Assembly (NCBI GenBank): GCA_035647455.1
Contig: DASRNI010000002.1
Coordinates: forward strand, 62,001 to 126,000
DNA length: 64,000 bases
Direction of reading: 5' to 3'
Origin: UBA1361 sp035647455
GTDB lineage: Bacteria; Bacillota_I; Bacilli_A; RFN20; CAG-826
The first letter of the stretch is position 1. Every line of letters begins with the position of its first letter. Position numbers and translations under genes: made by a program. The notes beneath the pieces are model-generated. The model did no database searches. It worked only from the letters and a program-made list of their open reading frames with translations, and was not told the DNA's origin. Positions 20,880 to 30,199 of the stretch are shown one piece after another.

Positions 20880-22298
20880 ATGGATAAAGAGATTAAACAA
20901 TCAAAAGGGCGAAAACTTTTGAATAAGATTTTTGATTTTGAAAAGCGTGGGTCAAAACTTAGCGCCGAGATTTTAGGTGGTCTCGTTACGTTTCTTGCGA
21001 TGATTTATATTTTGCCAACTAACGCAGATATTTTATCAAACATGGGGATTGATCAAGGTGGTGTTTTTGTTGCAACGGCAATTGTTAGTGCAATCGTTAC
21101 TTTGATTATGGGTTTTTATGGCAACTTTCCCATCGTCTTAAGTGCAGGAATGGGCGTTAATGCTTATTTAGCGTTTACCGTCTTTAATGAATTTCAAAGC
21201 TGGCAAGCTTCGCTTTTAATTATGTTTTTAGCCGGCATTGTCTTTGCTGTGATTAGTCTTTCGCCAATCCGCAAGATTATGATTGATGCGATACCGAACG
21301 ATATTAAATTTATTATTAGTGCCGGGCTTGGCGCTTTTATTGCTTTCGTTGGCTTTAAAGGCAGCGGAATTATTGTGCAAAATGATGCGACACTTGTCGG
21401 TCTTGGTAATTTAAGGGATCCGATGGTATTACTTGCGATTATTGGGCTTATTCTTGTTTTAGTCTTTATGTTTGTTAATAACAAATTACTTAATCAGCTC
21501 GCGATTCCGATTGCGATGGTCGCAGTTGTCGTGATTGCGGTTATTGTTTGGAATAGTTTTGCAATTAATGACGGTAGTGCTTTTATGTTTAGCGAATTAC
21601 AAGCGGTGTTTAAGGATGGCTCGAAGTGGGGTGGACGCGGGGTTGAAAAAGTTGCTTTTAAAATTTTTGAAGGTGACTTATGGAAAATCGCTTTAAGTAA
21701 TCCATCAACTTACGCCTTTATCTTTTCGCTCGTCCTTGTTAATCTTTTCGATACGACGGCGACGATCCTTGCGGTTGGTCGTGGTGCGGGAATCGTTAGT
21801 GAAGAGGGCGAATTAATTGGTGGGACGAAAGCTGTTACGGCAGACGCGGTTGGTGCGGTTATTTGTGCGCCACTTGGTACAAGTACAGTGACAAGTTTTG
21901 CCGAAAGTGGGATTGCCGTCGAAATGGGGGCGAAAACGGGACTTGCCGCAGTTGTTGCTGGCTTCCTGTTTCTTTTAAGTGCGTTTATTTATCCAATTTT
22001 CCATATCTTTACCGAACCCGCGGTGACAAGTATGGCGCTTATCAGCGTTGGTGGTTTAATTTTTATTAATAACTTGAAAGCAATTAATTGGGAAGATCGC
22101 ATTGTTGGTTTTACAGCGTTCTTCACGATTATTTTAATTTTACTGACGTACTCAATTAGTGACGGTCTTGGTATTGGTCTCATTTTATACGTCATTATGA
22201 TGCTCGTTAGTAAACGGGCAAAAGAAGTAAAATTACCGATGTATATCGTCAGTATTATTTTCGTAATTTACTTCGTTTTAAAAGCGTTTATTAATTAA
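20880..22298 (+). CDS. NCS2-type guanine/hypoxanthine permease (PbuG/AzgA-like)
   Basis: This polytopic transporter probably imports purine bases with protons. The 472 residues start after AAGGGAGC; the N-terminal FEKRGSKLSAEILGGLVTFL block and AGMGVNAYLAFTV match the AzgA/PbuG branch rather than UraA. About 12 hydrophobic segments follow, with a DTTATILAVGRGAGI segment and TADAVGAVICAPLGTSTVTSF near the substrate site. An earlier in-frame start at 20826 lies in the promoter and was not used. It lies between rpsP and rplS, where Bacillus has no transporter, and is followed by a small hairpin. Confidence 0.85.
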   Translation: MDKEIKQSKGRKLLNKIFDFEKRGSKLSAEILGGLVTFLAMIYILPTNADILSNMGIDQGGVFVATAIVSAIVTLIMGFYGNFPIVLSAGMGVNAYLAFTVFNEFQSWQASLLIMFLAGIVFAVISLSPIRKIMIDAIPNDIKFIISAGLGAFIAFVGFKGSGIIVQNDATLVGLGNLRDPMVLLAIIGLILVLVFMFVNNKLLNQLAIPIAMVAVVVIAVIVWNSFAINDGSAFMFSELQAVFKDGSKWGGRGVEKVAFKIFEGDLWKIALSNPSTYAFIFSLVLVNLFDTTATILAVGRGAGIVSEEGELIGGTKAVTADAVGAVICAPLGTSTVTSFAESGIAVEMGAKTGLAAVVAGFLFLLSAFIYPIFHIFTEPAVTSMALISVGGLIFINNLKAINWEDRIVGFTAFFTIILILLTYSISDGLGIGLILYVIMMLVSKRAKEVKLPMYIVSIIFVIYFVLKAFIN

Positions 22299-22308
22299 AT
22301 ATATTTAC

Positions 22309-22330
22309 CTTTACAAAGTAAAGTCTTTTT
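22309..22330 (+). terminator. Short terminator after the permease
   Basis: CTTTAC (22309-22314), AAA loop, GTAAAG (22318-22323), then TCTTTTT. It is a weak six-pair stem. Confidence 0.5.
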
Positions 22331-22406
22331 GCTATTCTTAATAAGCGTTTATCGCTGTGGTCCGCTGCTAGTAGGGCATGAACACGAAAAAATAAATGGA
22401 AGGGAG
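22330..22406 (+). promoter_or_regulatory. rplS promoter and candidate L19 leader
   Basis: TGCTATTCT (22330-22338) fits an extended -10. The ~70-base leader that follows includes GCTGTGGTCCGCTGC and GGCATGAACACG, which recall the autoregulatory L19 leader of Firmicutes; GTG and CAC can close a small stem. GAAGGGAG (22399-22406) is the ribosome binding site. The motif match is from memory. Confidence 0.45.
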
Positions 22407-22415
22407 CAGTTATTT

Positions 22416-22763
22416 ATGAACTTAAACTTAGTTAATGAAATTAACGCTTCTCAACTTCGTACGGATCTTCCCGAGTTCAATAGTGGTGATACACTTCGTG
22501 TTGCCGTTAAAATTCGTGAAGGTGAGAAAGAGCGACTCCAAATTTTTGAAGGTGTTGTCATTGCCATGCAAGGTGCGGGCATTAACAAAACATTCACAAT
22601 CCGCAAACGCTCATCAGGTATCGGTGTCGAAAGAATATTTTTCCACCACAGTCCTGTCATCGACAATATTGAAGTTGTAAGACGCGGTAAAGTTCGTCGC
22701 AACAAAATTTATTACATTCGTAAACTTTCTGGTAAGAAAGCACGAATTAAAGAAAAGATTTAA
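22416..22763 (+). CDS. rplS: 50S ribosomal protein L19
   Basis: L19 lies at the subunit interface. The 115 residues contain RVAVKIREGEKERLQIFEGVV and TIRKRSSGIGVERIFFHHSP, family hallmarks, and end KLSGKKARIKEKI. The ATG at 22416 with GAAGGGAG upstream gives the normal length; the open frame from 22329 runs through the leader. A strong terminator follows. Confidence 0.97.
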   Translation: MNLNLVNEINASQLRTDLPEFNSGDTLRVAVKIREGEKERLQIFEGVVIAMQGAGINKTFTIRKRSSGIGVERIFFHHSPVIDNIEVVRRGKVRRNKIYYIRKLSGKKARIKEKI

Positions 22764-22781
22764 TTACGAAGAACAAGAACT

Positions 22782-22809
22782 AGCTAGGCGTAACAACCTA
22801 GCTTTTTTT
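22782..22809 (+). terminator. Terminator after rplS
   Basis: AGCTAGG (22782-22788) pairs with CCTAGCT (22797-22803) around an 8-base loop, then six T residues. Confidence 0.85.
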
Positions 22810-22858
22810 GTTACTTATTTTCACACGAAGTGTTAAAATATATAAGGAATTTAATAAA

Positions 22859-23563
22859 ATGACACAAGAAACCGCCGTTGGACACACCGATCCGACACCA
22901 AACGAATTAAACAATCTGAAGAAGTCACCACTGCAAAAAGCACTTAGTGCGGTGATTACGGTTTTACTTGTGTTCAGTACGCTTTTTACGGGAACTTACG
23001 TTTACGTAACATATAAATATGCACCGCTTTATGTTGATGGTCGCTCAATGCTCCCCACACTTAATAACTTTAGTAATCCAAATTTAAAATATGAACTTGG
23101 CTATATGGAAACTGGTGACGCGGTTAAACAAAACTTAAAGCGCTTTGATATTGCGATATATTCGCTTGGCGGCACAAGTGGAATTATTAAGCGTGTGATT
23201 GGTTTACCGCATGAAACAATTAAAATTACAAAAGGTGATGAGCGTGATTTTGTGTATATTTTACCAGCAAACGCCGATGAATTCGTTTTACTTGAAGAAG
23301 ACTATTTAGCAACGACTAATCTAAATACAACGTACTTAAACTCTTGGACTGGTGATTATGAACTGGCGCTTAACGAAGGCGAATATTTTATGCTTGGCGA
23401 TAATCGTAGTCAATCAAACGATTCGCGTTTTATCGGCGCGGTAACTTACTCGCAACTTTTAGGCCGGCTCAAGTTTATTTATGGTGCAGCAGCGACAGTA
23501 ACAGCAGATGACAAAATAAAAGGCCGCAAATTTTATCCGATTTGGCAATGGAGATTTTACTAA
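22859..23563 (+). CDS. lepB: Type I signal peptidase
   Basis: It removes signal peptides at the outer face of the membrane. From ATG 22859 it has 234 residues: a cytoplasmic tail, one membrane anchor (about 26-50), the catalytic Ser63 in DGRSMLPT, catalytic Lys111 in IIKRVIG, and the LGDNRSQSNDSRFIG box. AAGGA at 22843-22848 precedes the ATG, and TGTTAAAAT upstream may be the promoter. It overlaps rbgA by one base. Confidence 0.95.
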   Translation: MTQETAVGHTDPTPNELNNLKKSPLQKALSAVITVLLVFSTLFTGTYVYVTYKYAPLYVDGRSMLPTLNNFSNPNLKYELGYMETGDAVKQNLKRFDIAIYSLGGTSGIIKRVIGLPHETIKITKGDERDFVYILPANADEFVLLEEDYLATTNLNTTYLNSWTGDYELALNEGEYFMLGDNRSQSNDSRFIGAVTYSQLLGRLKFIYGAAATVTADDKIKGRKFYPIWQWRFY

Positions 23564-24387
23564 TGGGTAAAAACATTCACTGGTTCCCCGGCCATATGCA
23601 AAAAGCGCTGCGGAAAATTAAAGAAGCGCTCAAAAATGTTGATGTTGTGATTGAACTAAGTGATGCCCGTGCTCCAGAAAGTTCGCGGAATAAACTTTTA
23701 TTATCATTAATCGCTCATAAACCACATTTACTCGTGCTCACAAAGGAAGATTTAGCCGATAAAGCAGCTTTAGAGCGCTACAGAGCTATAAATAACGTCA
23801 TCAGCGGAAACTTATACGATCAGCAATTTATGAACCGCATCAAGGCTAAAATCAACGAAATCGGTGCGCCGGTTTTTGAACGACAAAAGCGTCGCGGAAT
23901 GAAACGCCAACCACTTACGGCGCTTGTTCTTGGTATTCCAAACGTTGGCAAATCAACATTTATTAATCGACTTGCCCGCGAAAACCGTGCGAGTGTCGCA
24001 AATCGACCGGGTCATACACGGGGACAGCAATATATTAAAGTGAGTAATGACCTTGCTTTAATCGATACCCCTGGTGTGCTTGAACCAAATTACGCGGATA
24101 AAACAATTACAATGCACTTAGCGCTGATTGGGACAATTCCAAGTGAAATACTGCCGACAAATAAAATGGCTGATTATTTATTAACGTACTTAAAGGCGCA
24201 TTATTTCGAGCTTTTACAAGGCCGATATAAATTAAGTGACGCAAGTTTAACAAATTACGAAATACTCAAAGAGATTGCCAAAGTTCGTAACTTTGTTGGT
24301 CCCGAATATGAGCAAATTGAACGTGCAGAAAATCTTTTACTTCACGAATTTAAAAACGGACTCATTGGCCGTGTTAGTTTAGAATAA
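23563..24387 (+). CDS. rbgA: Ribosome biogenesis GTPase RbgA (YlqF)
   Basis: RbgA is needed for late assembly of the 50S subunit. It is a circularly permuted GTPase: G4 (TKED in LVLTKEDLAD) comes first, then G1 GIPNVGKST and G3 DTPGV. The family N-terminus NIHWFPGHMQKALR is intact; 274 residues is usual. The ATG lies in the lepB stop (TAATG). rplS-lepB-rbgA-rnhB follows the Bacillus ylqF order. Confidence 0.95.
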   Translation: MGKNIHWFPGHMQKALRKIKEALKNVDVVIELSDARAPESSRNKLLLSLIAHKPHLLVLTKEDLADKAALERYRAINNVISGNLYDQQFMNRIKAKINEIGAPVFERQKRRGMKRQPLTALVLGIPNVGKSTFINRLARENRASVANRPGHTRGQQYIKVSNDLALIDTPGVLEPNYADKTITMHLALIGTIPSEILPTNKMADYLLTYLKAHYFELLQGRYKLSDASLTNYEILKEIAKVRNFVGPEYEQIERAENLLLHEFKNGLIGRVSLE

Positions 24388-24388
24388 T

Positions 24389-25015
24389 ATGCATAACTTT
24401 GCTTTTGATAACGAATACCGCAAACAAGGTTTTGTTTATATCGTTGGGATTGATGAAGCTGGACGTGGTCCGCTTGCCGGTCCTGTTGTTGCCGCGGCGG
24501 TAATTTTACCACCGGCATTTTATGACGAACGGATTACGGATTCGAAAAAAATAAGTAAGGAAACGTTAACAGAACTTGCGCTGTTAATTAAAGAAAACGC
24601 CTTAAGTTACGCACTCGGTTTTGTTGATGCGCCGATGATTGACGAAATTAATATTTTGAACGCAACAAAGTTAGCGATGCTAAATGCGCTCGAAAGTTTG
24701 ACGCATGAATATGACATTGTTTTGCTTGATGCGGTTAAACTTAGTGGTTTAAAAAAGAAAAGTGAAGCGATTGTTAAAGGTGACGAAAAGTCTTTTAGTA
24801 TTGCCGCAAGTTCGATTCTCGCGAAAGTTGCTCGTGACGAATATATGGATGAGTTACATTTAAAGTACCCACATTACGCCTTTAATGAACATAAAGGTTA
24901 TCCGACAAAAAAGCATTTACAGCTCTTAGAAATATACGGTCCACTTGATGAAATTCACCGCTTTTCGTATAAACCCGTTAAAAACGCAAAATACCGCCAA
25001 ATAAAACTATTTTAA
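24389..25015 (+). CDS. rnhB: Ribonuclease HII
   Basis: It removes ribonucleotides and RNA primers from DNA-RNA hybrids. The 208 residues carry the acidic signature IVGIDEAGRGPLAGPVVAAAV, DSKKISK, and SIAASSILAKVARDEYM with HKGYPTKKH. Two bases separate it from rbgA. Because it relies on the upstream message and lacks a Shine-Dalgarno, it is likely coupled to rbgA. Confidence 0.97.
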   Translation: MHNFAFDNEYRKQGFVYIVGIDEAGRGPLAGPVVAAAVILPPAFYDERITDSKKISKETLTELALLIKENALSYALGFVDAPMIDEINILNATKLAMLNALESLTHEYDIVLLDAVKLSGLKKKSEAIVKGDEKSFSIAASSILAKVARDEYMDELHLKYPHYAFNEHKGYPTKKHLQLLEIYGPLDEIHRFSYKPVKNAKYRQIKLF

Positions 25016-25030
25016 TGCACTAAAAAACCG

Positions 25031-25062
25031 TTTTCTCTTTTATTTATATATAAGGGAGGAAA
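25031..25062 (+). promoter_or_regulatory. Hairpin masking the dprA ribosome binding site
   Basis: TTTTCTCTTTTA (25031-25042) pairs with TAAGGGAGGAAA (25051-25062): 12 pairs, three of them G-T, with an 8-base loop. The whole Shine-Dalgarno is inside the stem, so dprA translation may be restrained. Confidence 0.45.
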
Positions 25063-25065
25063 ACG

Positions 25066-25845
25066 ATGAAAAAAGCCCGTGATATTTTAATTTATTTTTC
25101 ATACAAATATAATGGCGATTATAACGACATTTTAAAGGCACTGAAAAAGAAAGAAAAGATTGATGAATTACTTTATGAAGAGTTTCAAACGAAGTGGGAA
25201 ACAAAAGAAGTAATCACGATTATTGATGAAAACTATCCCGAAGTTTTTAAAGCAATTAACTTTCCGCCAATTGTCTTATATTTAAAAGGCGATAAAACAT
25301 TACTTGATGACTTAACAAAATCGATTGCCATTATTGGAGCACGCGAGCATTCAAAGTACGGTGAAGAGATGACGCGGACAATTACGGAAGAGTTAGCCCG
25401 GGAAAAGTTTACCGTTGTAAGTGGCCTGGCACGCGGAATTGATAGTTTTGCCCATCATAGTGCGCTTAGTGTCGGTGGGAAAACAATTGCTGTGCTTGGT
25501 TCGGGGATTGATTACATTTATCCATTAAGCAATCGTGAACTTTACGAACAAATTGTAAAAAGTGGTTTAATCGTTAGTGAATATCCTGAATTTACAAAAC
25601 CACAACCCGAGTTTTTCAAATTTCGCAATCGTCTCATTGCCGCATTAAGTGAAGCCGTGTTAATTACGGAAGCGAAATATAAGTCCGGAACATTAATTAC
25701 AGTTGGGTACGCCCTTGAAAAAGGCAACGATGTTTACTGTATCCCCCATTTAGCGACAAAAAGCAGCGGTTGCAACAAATTAATTAAAGATGGTGCCTAT
25801 CTCGTTGAAAGTGCAAAAGATATTATTAATTTATGGTCGAATTAA
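25066..25845 (+). CDS. dprA: DNA processing protein DprA
   Basis: DprA (Smf) loads RecA on incoming single-stranded DNA during transformation. The 259 residues hold the Rossmann-like core with SIAIIGAREHSKYG, VSGLARGIDSFAHHSAL, VLGSGIDYIYP and the GTL..ALEKGNDVYCIP segment. It lacks the C-terminal winged helix of longer forms. AAGGGAGG precedes the ATG but is predicted to be paired. No other competence gene is in the window. It precedes topA as in Bacillus. Confidence 0.92.
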   Translation: MKKARDILIYFSYKYNGDYNDILKALKKKEKIDELLYEEFQTKWETKEVITIIDENYPEVFKAINFPPIVLYLKGDKTLLDDLTKSIAIIGAREHSKYGEEMTRTITEELAREKFTVVSGLARGIDSFAHHSALSVGGKTIAVLGSGIDYIYPLSNRELYEQIVKSGLIVSEYPEFTKPQPEFFKFRNRLIAALSEAVLITEAKYKSGTLITVGYALEKGNDVYCIPHLATKSSGCNKLIKDGAYLVESAKDIINLWSN

Positions 25846-25906
25846 ATTTGTTTTTTTCATCTTTATTTAATATATAAATAAACCGTTTTTGCGATAAGTT
25901 TTTAGG

Positions 25907-25935
25907 TTGACAATTCACAGATAAAAACATATATT
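25907..25935 (+). promoter_or_regulatory. topA promoter
   Basis: TTGACA (25907-25912), 17-base spacer, TATATT (25930-25935). A perfect 8-5-8 AT-rich hairpin (25862-25882) lies upstream and may end dprA transcription. Confidence 0.75.
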
Positions 25936-25951
25936 CATCTAAGAGGGACAA

Positions 25952-27910
25952 GTGAAATTATTAATTGTAGAGTCGCCGAGTAAAATAAAAACGATCACCC
26001 GATTTCTTGGGAGTGAATATAAAGTTGTCGCAAGTTTTGGACATATTTTAGATTTGCAAACCCGTGGTGTCGGTGGTTTTGGCATTGATTTAAAGACTTT
26101 TGAAGGTCACTATAAAGTTGATAAAGGGAAAGAAAAAGTTGTTGAAGAACTTAAAAAAGCGCAAAAAGCAAGTTCAGAAATATATTTAGCAACTGACCCG
26201 GATCGTGAAGGGGAAGCAATCGCTTTTCACTTAGCAAAAGTTTTAGAACTCGACTTAACAACAACAAAACGAATTGAATTTAATGAAATTACGAAAGACG
26301 CTGTTCTTCATGGTTTAGAAAACACACGAACACTTAATGAAAATTTATATAATTCACAAGAAACACGACGGATGCTTGATCGCATTGTCGGTTTTAGTCT
26401 TTCAAAACTACTCCAGAAGAAACAAAAACTCCAAAGTGCGGGTCGTGTCCAAAGCGCAGTTTTAAAATTGATCGTTGATAAGGAAAACGAACGCCGCAAA
26501 TTTGTTCCTGAAGAATATTGGTTAATTAAAGTTGTTTTAAAATATGAAGACGAAGAAATAACCGTTGATTTATTTGAAAATTACGACGGAACAAAGAAAA
26601 TAAATAACGCCGAAGAAAAAAACGATATCGTTTCGAAGTTTGGTGTCAATAGTGTCGTTAAAGAAGTAAAAGAACGTGTCGTTATGCGGCAAGTGCCATT
26701 ACCTTTTAAAACCTCTTCTTTACAACAAGAAGTATTTTCAAAGTTTGGTTACACAACTAACCGCACTTCATTTATTGTGCAAAAACTTTATGAAGGCGTA
26801 GCAATCGCGGGCGAAGAAACTGGTCTTATTACATATATAAGGACAGACTCAACGCGGTTATCGCCAACTTTTCTCGCTCATGCTTCAAGCTTTATCTCGA
26901 GTAAATACGGTGTTAAATATTTAGGTGGCACAAGAACGCAAAAAACGCGGGGTAATGTCCAAGACGCTCACGAAGCAATTCGGCCAACAAACTTAAATAA
27001 CACACCGGCAAAAGTTGAACCTTACTTAACGAAAGAACAATTTAATGTTTATCGCTTAATTTATGCACGAACGATAGCGAGCTTAATGCCCGCAGGCCGT
27101 GACGAAGTAACCGATTATATTTTCACAAGTAACGGCAACTTACTCAAAGCTACATCCACAAAAGAAATTTTTGATGGCTTCCGTAAAGTTTATGGGGAGT
27201 TTGATCGCCGCACATTTACTGTACTCCCGAAAATGTTTGTTGGTGATGAATTAAAAATTATCGATATTAATGAAGAACAAAAGTTTACTGAACCACCAGC
27301 CCGTTACAGTGAAGGCCGCCTTGTGAGTACAATGGAAGAACTCGGAATTGGCCGTCCTTCAACGTATGCTTCAACAATTAATGTTTTACGGACAAGAGGG
27401 TATGTAAAAACAGAAAAACGGACACTTGTACCGACAAGTGACGGTGAACGTGTTATTTCGCTGCTTAGTGAACACTTTAGTGCACTCTTAAGTAGTGATT
27501 ATACGGCAAACATGGAACTTGATCTCGATAAAATCGCAAGTGGCGACTTAACGAAGTATGATTTCCTTGCCACGTTTTATGATGAATTTAAAGAATTAGT
27601 TGTCGAAGCAGATGCTGAACTACCGAAAAAGGAAGTTGTTCTCGAAAAGGTTGGTCGTCAATGTCCAAAATGTGGTAGCGATTTAATTTATCGCGAAGGT
27701 CGCTACGGTCGCTTTATCGGTTGTAGCAGTTTCGCCAAAACAAAATGTAATTATAGTGAAACAATCACGGAATACGTGAATGAACCATGTCCGAAATGTG
27801 GCAGTCCATTAGTTTACCGTTACAATCAACGTCGCGTTAAGTATATTCGCTGTAGTAATTATCAAAACTGCTCTTATTACCGGAGCATTCGCAAGAAAAA
27901 ACAAAAATAA
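25952..27910 (+). CDS. topA: DNA topoisomerase I
   Basis: It relaxes negative supercoils. The 652 residues start at GTG 25952 (VESPSKIKTI Toprim start), with AGAGGGA upstream. The active tyrosine lies in GLITYIRTDS, and ATDPDREGEAIAFHL is the Toprim acidic motif. The C-terminus has two zinc ribbons beginning CPKCGSD and CPKCGSP, fewer than in some homologues. It has a near-consensus promoter. Confidence 0.97.
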   Translation: MKLLIVESPSKIKTITRFLGSEYKVVASFGHILDLQTRGVGGFGIDLKTFEGHYKVDKGKEKVVEELKKAQKASSEIYLATDPDREGEAIAFHLAKVLELDLTTTKRIEFNEITKDAVLHGLENTRTLNENLYNSQETRRMLDRIVGFSLSKLLQKKQKLQSAGRVQSAVLKLIVDKENERRKFVPEEYWLIKVVLKYEDEEITVDLFENYDGTKKINNAEEKNDIVSKFGVNSVVKEVKERVVMRQVPLPFKTSSLQQEVFSKFGYTTNRTSFIVQKLYEGVAIAGEETGLITYIRTDSTRLSPTFLAHASSFISSKYGVKYLGGTRTQKTRGNVQDAHEAIRPTNLNNTPAKVEPYLTKEQFNVYRLIYARTIASLMPAGRDEVTDYIFTSNGNLLKATSTKEIFDGFRKVYGEFDRRTFTVLPKMFVGDELKIIDINEEQKFTEPPARYSEGRLVSTMEELGIGRPSTYASTINVLRTRGYVKTEKRTLVPTSDGERVISLLSEHFSALLSSDYTANMELDLDKIASGDLTKYDFLATFYDEFKELVVEADAELPKKEVVLEKVGRQCPKCGSDLIYREGRYGRFIGCSSFAKTKCNYSETITEYVNEPCPKCGSPLVYRYNQRRVKYIRCSNYQNCSYYRSIRKKKQK

Positions 27911-27939
27911 AACACTAAAACGCTTAAATTTCGATTTTT

Positions 27940-27954
27940 TGCTATAATTTTAGT
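27940..27954 (+). promoter_or_regulatory. Extended -10 promoter giving a leaderless trmFO transcript
   Basis: TGCTATAAT (27940-27948) is a perfect TGnTATAAT. Six bases (TTTAGT) separate it from ATG 27955, and there is no Shine-Dalgarno. Confidence 0.7.
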
Positions 27955-29232
27955 ATGAAAAAAGTCACAATTATTGGCGCAGGATTAGCAGGAGCAGAAG
28001 CCGCTTACTTTTTAGCCCGTAACGGCATAAAAGTTACGCTTTATGAAATGCGCCCTGAAAAAGTAACTCCTGCTCACCAAACAGGAAACTTTGCTGAACT
28101 CGTGTGTTCAAATTCGCTGAAAAGTGAAAACTTAGAGCATGCTTCGGGGTTACTCAAAAAAGAATTAGCTGTTTTAAAGTCACTCATTTTACGGGCAGCG
28201 CGAGCAACAAAAGTTCCGGCCGGCAGCGCTTTAAGTGTTGATCGTGAACTATTTAGTGAATATATTACAAAAGAAATTCGTAAACATAAAAACATTGAAG
28301 TGATTAATGAAGAAGTAACAAAGCTCCCGAAAGGAATTGTTATTGTTGCAACCGGCCCATTAACAAGTGAAGCATTAACAAAAGAACTCCAAACTTTAAT
28401 CGGACAAGATTTCTTGAGTTTTTATGACGCTAGTGCGCCAATTATCACGAAAGATTCAATCGATTTAAATATTGCTTACTTTAAAAGCCGCTATGAACAA
28501 AGTGATGACGCGTATTTAAATTGTCCGTTTACAAAAGAAGAGTACGACGTTTTCCATGCTGAACTTAAAAAGGCGGAAACCGTTAAACTGCGCGACTTTG
28601 AAAAAAAGTATTTTGAAGCGTGTATGCCGATTGAAGTTTTAGCAAAGCGCGGTGTTAATACGATGCGCTACGGACCGCTCAAACCAAAAGGACTTGAACG
28701 TAAAGATTACCCAAAACCGCATGCTGTCTTACAGTTGCGACAAGATAACTTAATTGGTTCGCTTTATAATCTTGTCGGTTTTCAAACGAACTTAACTTAT
28801 AGCGAACAGGAGCGTGTATTTCGTTTAATCCCCGGATTAAAAGAAGCGGAGTTTGTTCGCTTTGGCTTAATGCACCGTAATACTTTTATTAACGCTCCAG
28901 CGGTATTAAACCGCGATTTCTCGCTTAAAATGAACAAAAACGTCTATATTGCTGGCCAACTTAGTGGTGTTGAAGGTTATGTTGAAAGTGCTGCTAACGG
29001 ACTTTTTGTTGCACTTAATGTTTTAGCAGCGTTAACGAAAAAAGAAGTTAAATATCCGCGGATTACAATGCTCGGCGCTTTAATGCATTACGTCGTTCAC
29101 GCTAATCCAAATAACTTTACACCGATGAACGCCAACTTTGGGCTTTTACCAAGTGTAAAGAAAAAAGAACGACTTGAATTTGCGAAAGAAGCAATACTCA
29201 AGACAAAAGAAATCGCCAAACTTTATGGATAG
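27955..29232 (+). CDS. trmFO: Methylenetetrahydrofolate-tRNA-(uracil-5-)-methyltransferase TrmFO
   Basis: TrmFO makes m5U54 in the tRNA T loop using folate and FAD. The 425 residues open with the FAD motif TIIGAGLAGAEAAYFLAR, then ELVCSNSLKSENLEHASGLLK, CMPIEVLAKRG, and the second flavin segment NVYIAGQLSGVEGYVESAANG. The order topA-trmFO-xerC is that of Bacillus (topA-gid-codV). It overlaps xerC by 8 bases. Confidence 0.96.
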   Translation: MKKVTIIGAGLAGAEAAYFLARNGIKVTLYEMRPEKVTPAHQTGNFAELVCSNSLKSENLEHASGLLKKELAVLKSLILRAARATKVPAGSALSVDRELFSEYITKEIRKHKNIEVINEEVTKLPKGIVIVATGPLTSEALTKELQTLIGQDFLSFYDASAPIITKDSIDLNIAYFKSRYEQSDDAYLNCPFTKEEYDVFHAELKKAETVKLRDFEKKYFEACMPIEVLAKRGVNTMRYGPLKPKGLERKDYPKPHAVLQLRQDNLIGSLYNLVGFQTNLTYSEQERVFRLIPGLKEAEFVRFGLMHRNTFINAPAVLNRDFSLKMNKNVYIAGQLSGVEGYVESAANGLFVALNVLAALTKKEVKYPRITMLGALMHYVVHANPNNFTPMNANFGLLPSVKKKERLEFAKEAILKTKEIAKLYG

Positions 29233-30145
29233 ATTGCTGGCCAACTTTTTAAGTTACTTACAATTTGAACGTAATTTTTCCCATGCAACAATAAAAGCTT
29301 ACGAAGAAGACATCTTAAGTTTTTTAATTTATTTAGAAGCAAAACGTGTTGATTATAAAGAAATCACGCCACTTGATGTCCGTAATTTCATGGCGAGTAA
29401 CCTTGCCGATGGGCTCAGTAAACGCAGTTTAAACCGTAAACTCGCTGCACTTCGACATTATTACCGTTATTTAAATGAAAGAAAATATGTGAATAACAAT
29501 GTATTCCAAACAATTAAAGGGCCAAAAATGGAAACAAGATTGCCCCGCGTTTTATATGAAGAACAAGTCCAAGCACTTTTTAAATATAATGCGATACGCG
29601 ACGACTTTCTTAAAGAACGTGATCAAGCAATTTTAGAATTACTTTTTGCCACCGGTTTACGGGCGAGTGAAGTAGTAAACATTACGCTCCAAACATTAAA
29701 TATTAATGAACGAACAATGACAGTAATTGGGAAGAAAAATAAAATGCGCCTTGTTCCATACACGGCAAGAGTGCAAAAAATACTGCAACAGTATATTAAT
29801 AATTCCCGCCGAGAGCTGCTTAAAAAACGCCAAAGCCCACACCCAACAAACATTCTCTTTTTAAATGCCCAAGGGAACAAGCTAACAATCCAAGGCTTGC
29901 GTTATATATTACTGAAGATTCAAGAAAAAACCGGAGAATATGTTAACTTACATCCGCACTTACTGCGGCATTCATTCGCGACTAATTTACTTGAAAAAGG
30001 CGTCAATTTGCGGGTTATTCAAGAATTACTCGGTCACGAGTCACTTAATACTACACAAATTTACACGCATGTAAGCGAAGAAAAACTAATGGCGGAATAT
30101 TTTGATGCCCATCCGCGGGCGCTCAAGGAAAAAGACGACGAGTAA
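29225..30145 (+). CDS. xerC: Tyrosine recombinase XerC
   Basis: XerC resolves chromosome dimers at dif, normally with XerD. From ATG 29225 it has 306 residues: an N-terminal SAM-like core-binding domain and a catalytic domain with Arg146 (ATGLRASEV), Lys170 region (GKKNKMR), His245-x-x-Arg248, His271 and the nucleophile Tyr280 (TTQIYTH). The ATG overlaps the trmFO stop, agreeing with the codV position. hslVU, which follows in Bacillus, is absent. Confidence 0.93.
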   Translation: MDRLLANFLSYLQFERNFSHATIKAYEEDILSFLIYLEAKRVDYKEITPLDVRNFMASNLADGLSKRSLNRKLAALRHYYRYLNERKYVNNNVFQTIKGPKMETRLPRVLYEEQVQALFKYNAIRDDFLKERDQAILELLFATGLRASEVVNITLQTLNINERTMTVIGKKNKMRLVPYTARVQKILQQYINNSRRELLKKRQSPHPTNILFLNAQGNKLTIQGLRYILLKIQEKTGEYVNLHPHLLRHSFATNLLEKGVNLRVIQELLGHESLNTTQIYTHVSEEKLMAEYFDAHPRALKEKDDE

Positions 30146-30199
30146 GCAACAGTCTTGCAATTAACTTTGTTATTGATTAAAGTTACAGCGGAGACTAAC

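Noticed and set aside
25862..25882. AT-rich perfect hairpin before topA as an operator
   Set aside because: It lies about 25 bases upstream of the -35 and right after dprA, so a weak terminator is as likely.
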